A DNA stretch of 64,000 nt from Diaphorobacter nitroreducens (GTDB lineage Bacteria > Pseudomonadota > Gammaproteobacteria > Burkholderiales > Burkholderiaceae_C), in NCBI GenBank assembly GCA_003755025.1, contig RJVL01000005.1, forward strand, positions 170,692 to 234,691, written 5' to 3'. Below the pieces are notes generated by a model. It saw only the letters and a program-made list of their open reading frames with translations, made no database searches and was not told the DNA's origin. The stretch's first letter is position 1, and each line of letters opens with the position of its first letter. Shown here in pieces: positions 62,598 to 64,000 of this stretch. The translations under genes and the position numbers were made by a program.

Positions 62598-63005
62598 GTG
62601 AATTTCGTTCTCGACAATTGGTATTTGATCTTCCTCGCGCTGGCCTCGGGCGTCATGCTGTTGCTGCCTGCCCTCAAGGGGGCCGGGGCCGGTACCCTGG
62701 GCACGGCGCAGGCCGTACAGCTCATCAACCGTGAGAAGGCGGTGGTGATCGACGTGTGCGAGCCTGAGGAGTTCGCCGCGGGCCACGTGGGTGGCGCCAA
62801 GAACATCCCGCTGGGGCAGTTGCAGGAGCGCCTGCCGCAGGTGGCCAAGAACAAGGCCGTGCCCATCATCCTCGTCTGTGCCAAGGGCGCGCGCGCCTCG
62901 CGGGCTGCAGGCATCGCCAAGGGCCTGGGCTACGAAAAGGCGCAGGCGCTGGCCGGCGGCCTGGCCGCTTGGCGCGAGGCCAACCTGCCGGTTGAAAAGG
63001 CCTGA
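62598..63005 (+). CDS. Membrane-anchored rhodanese-like sulfurtransferase
   Basis: 135 residues. N-terminal TM (about 8-26) then a rhodanese domain with active Cys in IILVCAKGARASRAAGIA (C about 97). Loop sequence CAKGAR is six residues, as in single-domain rhodaneses. Sulfur transfer; in this position (before grxC, secB, gpsA) it is common in Burkholderiales. Start GTG 62598 with AAGGA before it. Confidence 0.92.
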   Translation: MNFVLDNWYLIFLALASGVMLLLPALKGAGAGTLGTAQAVQLINREKAVVIDVCEPEEFAAGHVGGAKNIPLGQLQERLPQVAKNKAVPIILVCAKGARASRAAGIAKGLGYEKAQALAGGLAAWREANLPVEKA

Positions 63006-63055
63006 GGCGCCCGCATCTACCAGCATTGTTCGTTACGCAGAAAGGTCGCCGTCCC

Positions 63056-63313
63056 ATGCAAGCCGTGAAGATGTACACCACCGCCGTGTGCCCCTACTGC
63101 ATCCGCGCCAAGCAGTTGCTGAAGCTGAAGGGTGTGGAGCAGATCGAGGAAATCCGCGTGGACACCGACCCCGCCGCGCGCCAGCACATGATGGAGATCA
63201 CCGGCCGGCGCACCGTGCCGCAGATCTTCATTGGCGACACCCACGTCGGCGGACACGACGACCTCGTGGCCCTGGACAGCCGTGGCGGCCTGGTGCCGCT
63301 GCTGGGCGCCTGA
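63056..63313 (+). CDS. grxC: Glutaredoxin 3
   Basis: 85 residues. CPYC active site (C12, C15) in YTTAVCPYCIRAK, GSH-binding RTVPQIFIG and GGHDDLVAL. Thiol-disulfide exchange, cofactor for ArsC and ribonucleotide reductase. Its start ATG 63056 is the glutaredoxin N-terminus; the extra open frame upstream is not used. Confidence 0.95.
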   Translation: MQAVKMYTTAVCPYCIRAKQLLKLKGVEQIEEIRVDTDPAARQHMMEITGRRTVPQIFIGDTHVGGHDDLVALDSRGGLVPLLGA

Positions 63314-63414
63314 GCCTTTGCCGCCATTGGCGCGTTGCATAATGCGCCCCATGTTGCCCGCTGCGGGAGCCTCTCCCGGGCGGGCTTTGTTTTGACCGAA
63401 AGACCGAGACCACC

Positions 63415-63867
63415 ATGGCCGAAGAAACCCCCGTGTTCCAGATTCAGCGCGTGTACCTGAAGGACCTGTCGCTGGAGCAGCCCAATTCGCCCGCGATCCT
63501 GCTGGAGCAGGAGCAGCCCAGCGTGGACATCCAGCTGGGGGTCGAGGCCACACCCGTGGTCGAAGGCATCTTCGAGGTGGCCGTGACCGCCACCGTGCAG
63601 ACCAAGATCAAGGACAAGACCGTGTTCCTGGTGGAGGCCAAGCAGGCCGGCATCTTCGAGATCCGCAACGTGCCCGAGGACCAGATGGGCGCCATCATCG
63701 GCATTGCCTGCCCCCAGATCATCTACCCCTACCTGCGCGGCAACGTGGCCGACACCGTGACGCGTGCGGGCTTTCCGCCCGTGCACCTGGCCGAGATCAA
63801 CTTCCAGGCCATGTACGAACAGCAACAGGCCGCAGCCGCCGAGGCTGCCACCAGCACGGCCCAGTAA
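63415..63867 (+). CDS. secB: Protein-export chaperone SecB
   Basis: 150 residues. N-terminal [20 protein letters not shown], hydrophobic [20 protein letters not shown], and the C-terminal [11 protein letters not shown] helix are typical. Holds presecretory proteins unfolded for SecA. A Gln/Ala-rich tail ends the protein. Downstream, 72 bp before gpsA, holds a repeat. Confidence 0.96.
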   Translation: MAEETPVFQIQRVYLKDLSLEQPNSPAILLEQEQPSVDIQLGVEATPVVEGIFEVAVTATVQTKIKDKTVFLVEAKQAGIFEIRNVPEDQMGAIIGIACPQIIYPYLRGNVADTVTRAGFPPVHLAEINFQAMYEQQQAAAAEAATSTAQ

Positions 63868-63892
63868 ACGGCTTCTTGGTCGTAACGGGTGT

Positions 63893-63951
63893 TAGAGCCA
63901 TTTAAGGCTCTAGCGCCCGCCTGATAAGCGCGAGTAGCTATGAAAATAGTA
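63893..63951 (-). repeat. Interspersed repeat, copy 13, overlapping the gpsA start
   Basis: Minus strand reads ATTTTCATAGCTACTCGCGC, then TTATCAGGCGGGCGCTAGAG and CC. TAGAGCC (63893-63899) pairs with GGCTCTA (63906-63912). The element contains AGCTATG; its ATG (63940) is the start codon of gpsA. Confidence 0.8.
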
Positions 63952-64000
63952 GTCCTTGGCGCAGGCGCCTGGGGCACTGCCCTGGCCATGAGCGCGGCTG
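63940..64000 (+). CDS. gpsA: Glycerol-3-phosphate dehydrogenase, NAD(P)+ (5' end)
   Basis: Only about 20 residues are in the window: MKIVVLGAGAWGTALAMSAA, with the dinucleotide loop GAGAWG of GpsA. The ATG and first codons lie within a repeat copy, and the Shine-Dalgarno is weak. The rest is beyond the edge. Confidence 0.85.
   Translation, partial: MKIVVLGAGAWGTALAMSAA

Overview
The window is a GC-rich bacterial chromosome segment, almost fully coding, without phage, IS, rRNA or CRISPR signals. Gene content and order (rsmD-coaD, gpmA-ctpA-moeB, rhodanese-grxC-secB-gpsA, ctaC-ctaD-cox11-ctaE-SURF1-ctaA-ctaB-SCO, pcaIJFD behind an IclR-type PcaR, Bug-type solute receptors, DUF1841 and DUF2970 proteins) point to a betaproteobacterium of the order Burkholderiales, most likely Comamonadaceae (Acidovorax/Alicycliphilus/Diaphorobacter-like). 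A short interspersed repeat with a core like ATAGCTGCTAGCGCTT, about 45-60 bp long and present about 13 times here, fits that family. This assignment is inference from gene content; no database was searched.

Layout. 1-8.6 kb: 3' end of a dihydroorotase-like gene, an acyltransferase, a YIP1 membrane protein, a divergent iron(III) ABC transporter pair (fbpC/fbpB) with a Fur-box-like site, arsC, and a two-HKD phospholipase D/cardiolipin synthase. 8.6-18 kb (minus strand): tRNA-Arg(CCT), then a co-directional six-gene run, read right to left: MoxR ATPase, 75-aa membrane protein, GNAT acetyltransferase, vWA protein, TamA, TamB. 18-26 kb: diheme cytochrome c, universal stress protein, DUF1841, then the beta-ketoadipate branch pcaR<->pcaIJFD plus a Bug receptor. 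26-33 kb: KefB/C-type antiporter, LysE exporter, ParA-like ATPase, MaoC hydratase, TrmL, ComF, BioC-like protein. 33-42.6 kb: a complete aa3-type cytochrome c oxidase operon with assembly factors (Cox11, SURF1, heme A and heme O synthases, SCO). 42.8-53 kb: GGDEF/EAL protein, Crp/Fnr regulator, second Bug receptor, rpoH behind a perfect CIRCE element, cutA, ftsY, an M16 peptidase pair, rsmD. 53-64 kb: coaD, a zinc metallopeptidase-like protein, a stress locus (BON, ferritin-like, DUF883-like, DUF1328) lying downstream of a CHASE3 histidine kinase with a divergent NarL-type regulator and an orphan receiver, then moeB, ctpA, gpmA, rhodanese, grxC, secB and the 5' end of gpsA.

Most of the window is housekeeping. 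The observation I find most worth a second look is that two copies of the interspersed repeat sit inside protein-coding sequence (SCO protein and the second M16 protein), in the same reading frame, where they encode the signal-peptide core; both have lost the in-frame TGA that the intergenic copies carry. A third copy supplies the start codon of gpsA. Other points: the MoxR-vWA-TamA-TamB run, a TamA with a lipobox, CIRCE control of rpoH, a 20-codon micro-ORF between DUF2970 and ctaE, and the two-component/stress locus. I did not find a clear previously undescribed defence or biosynthetic system.
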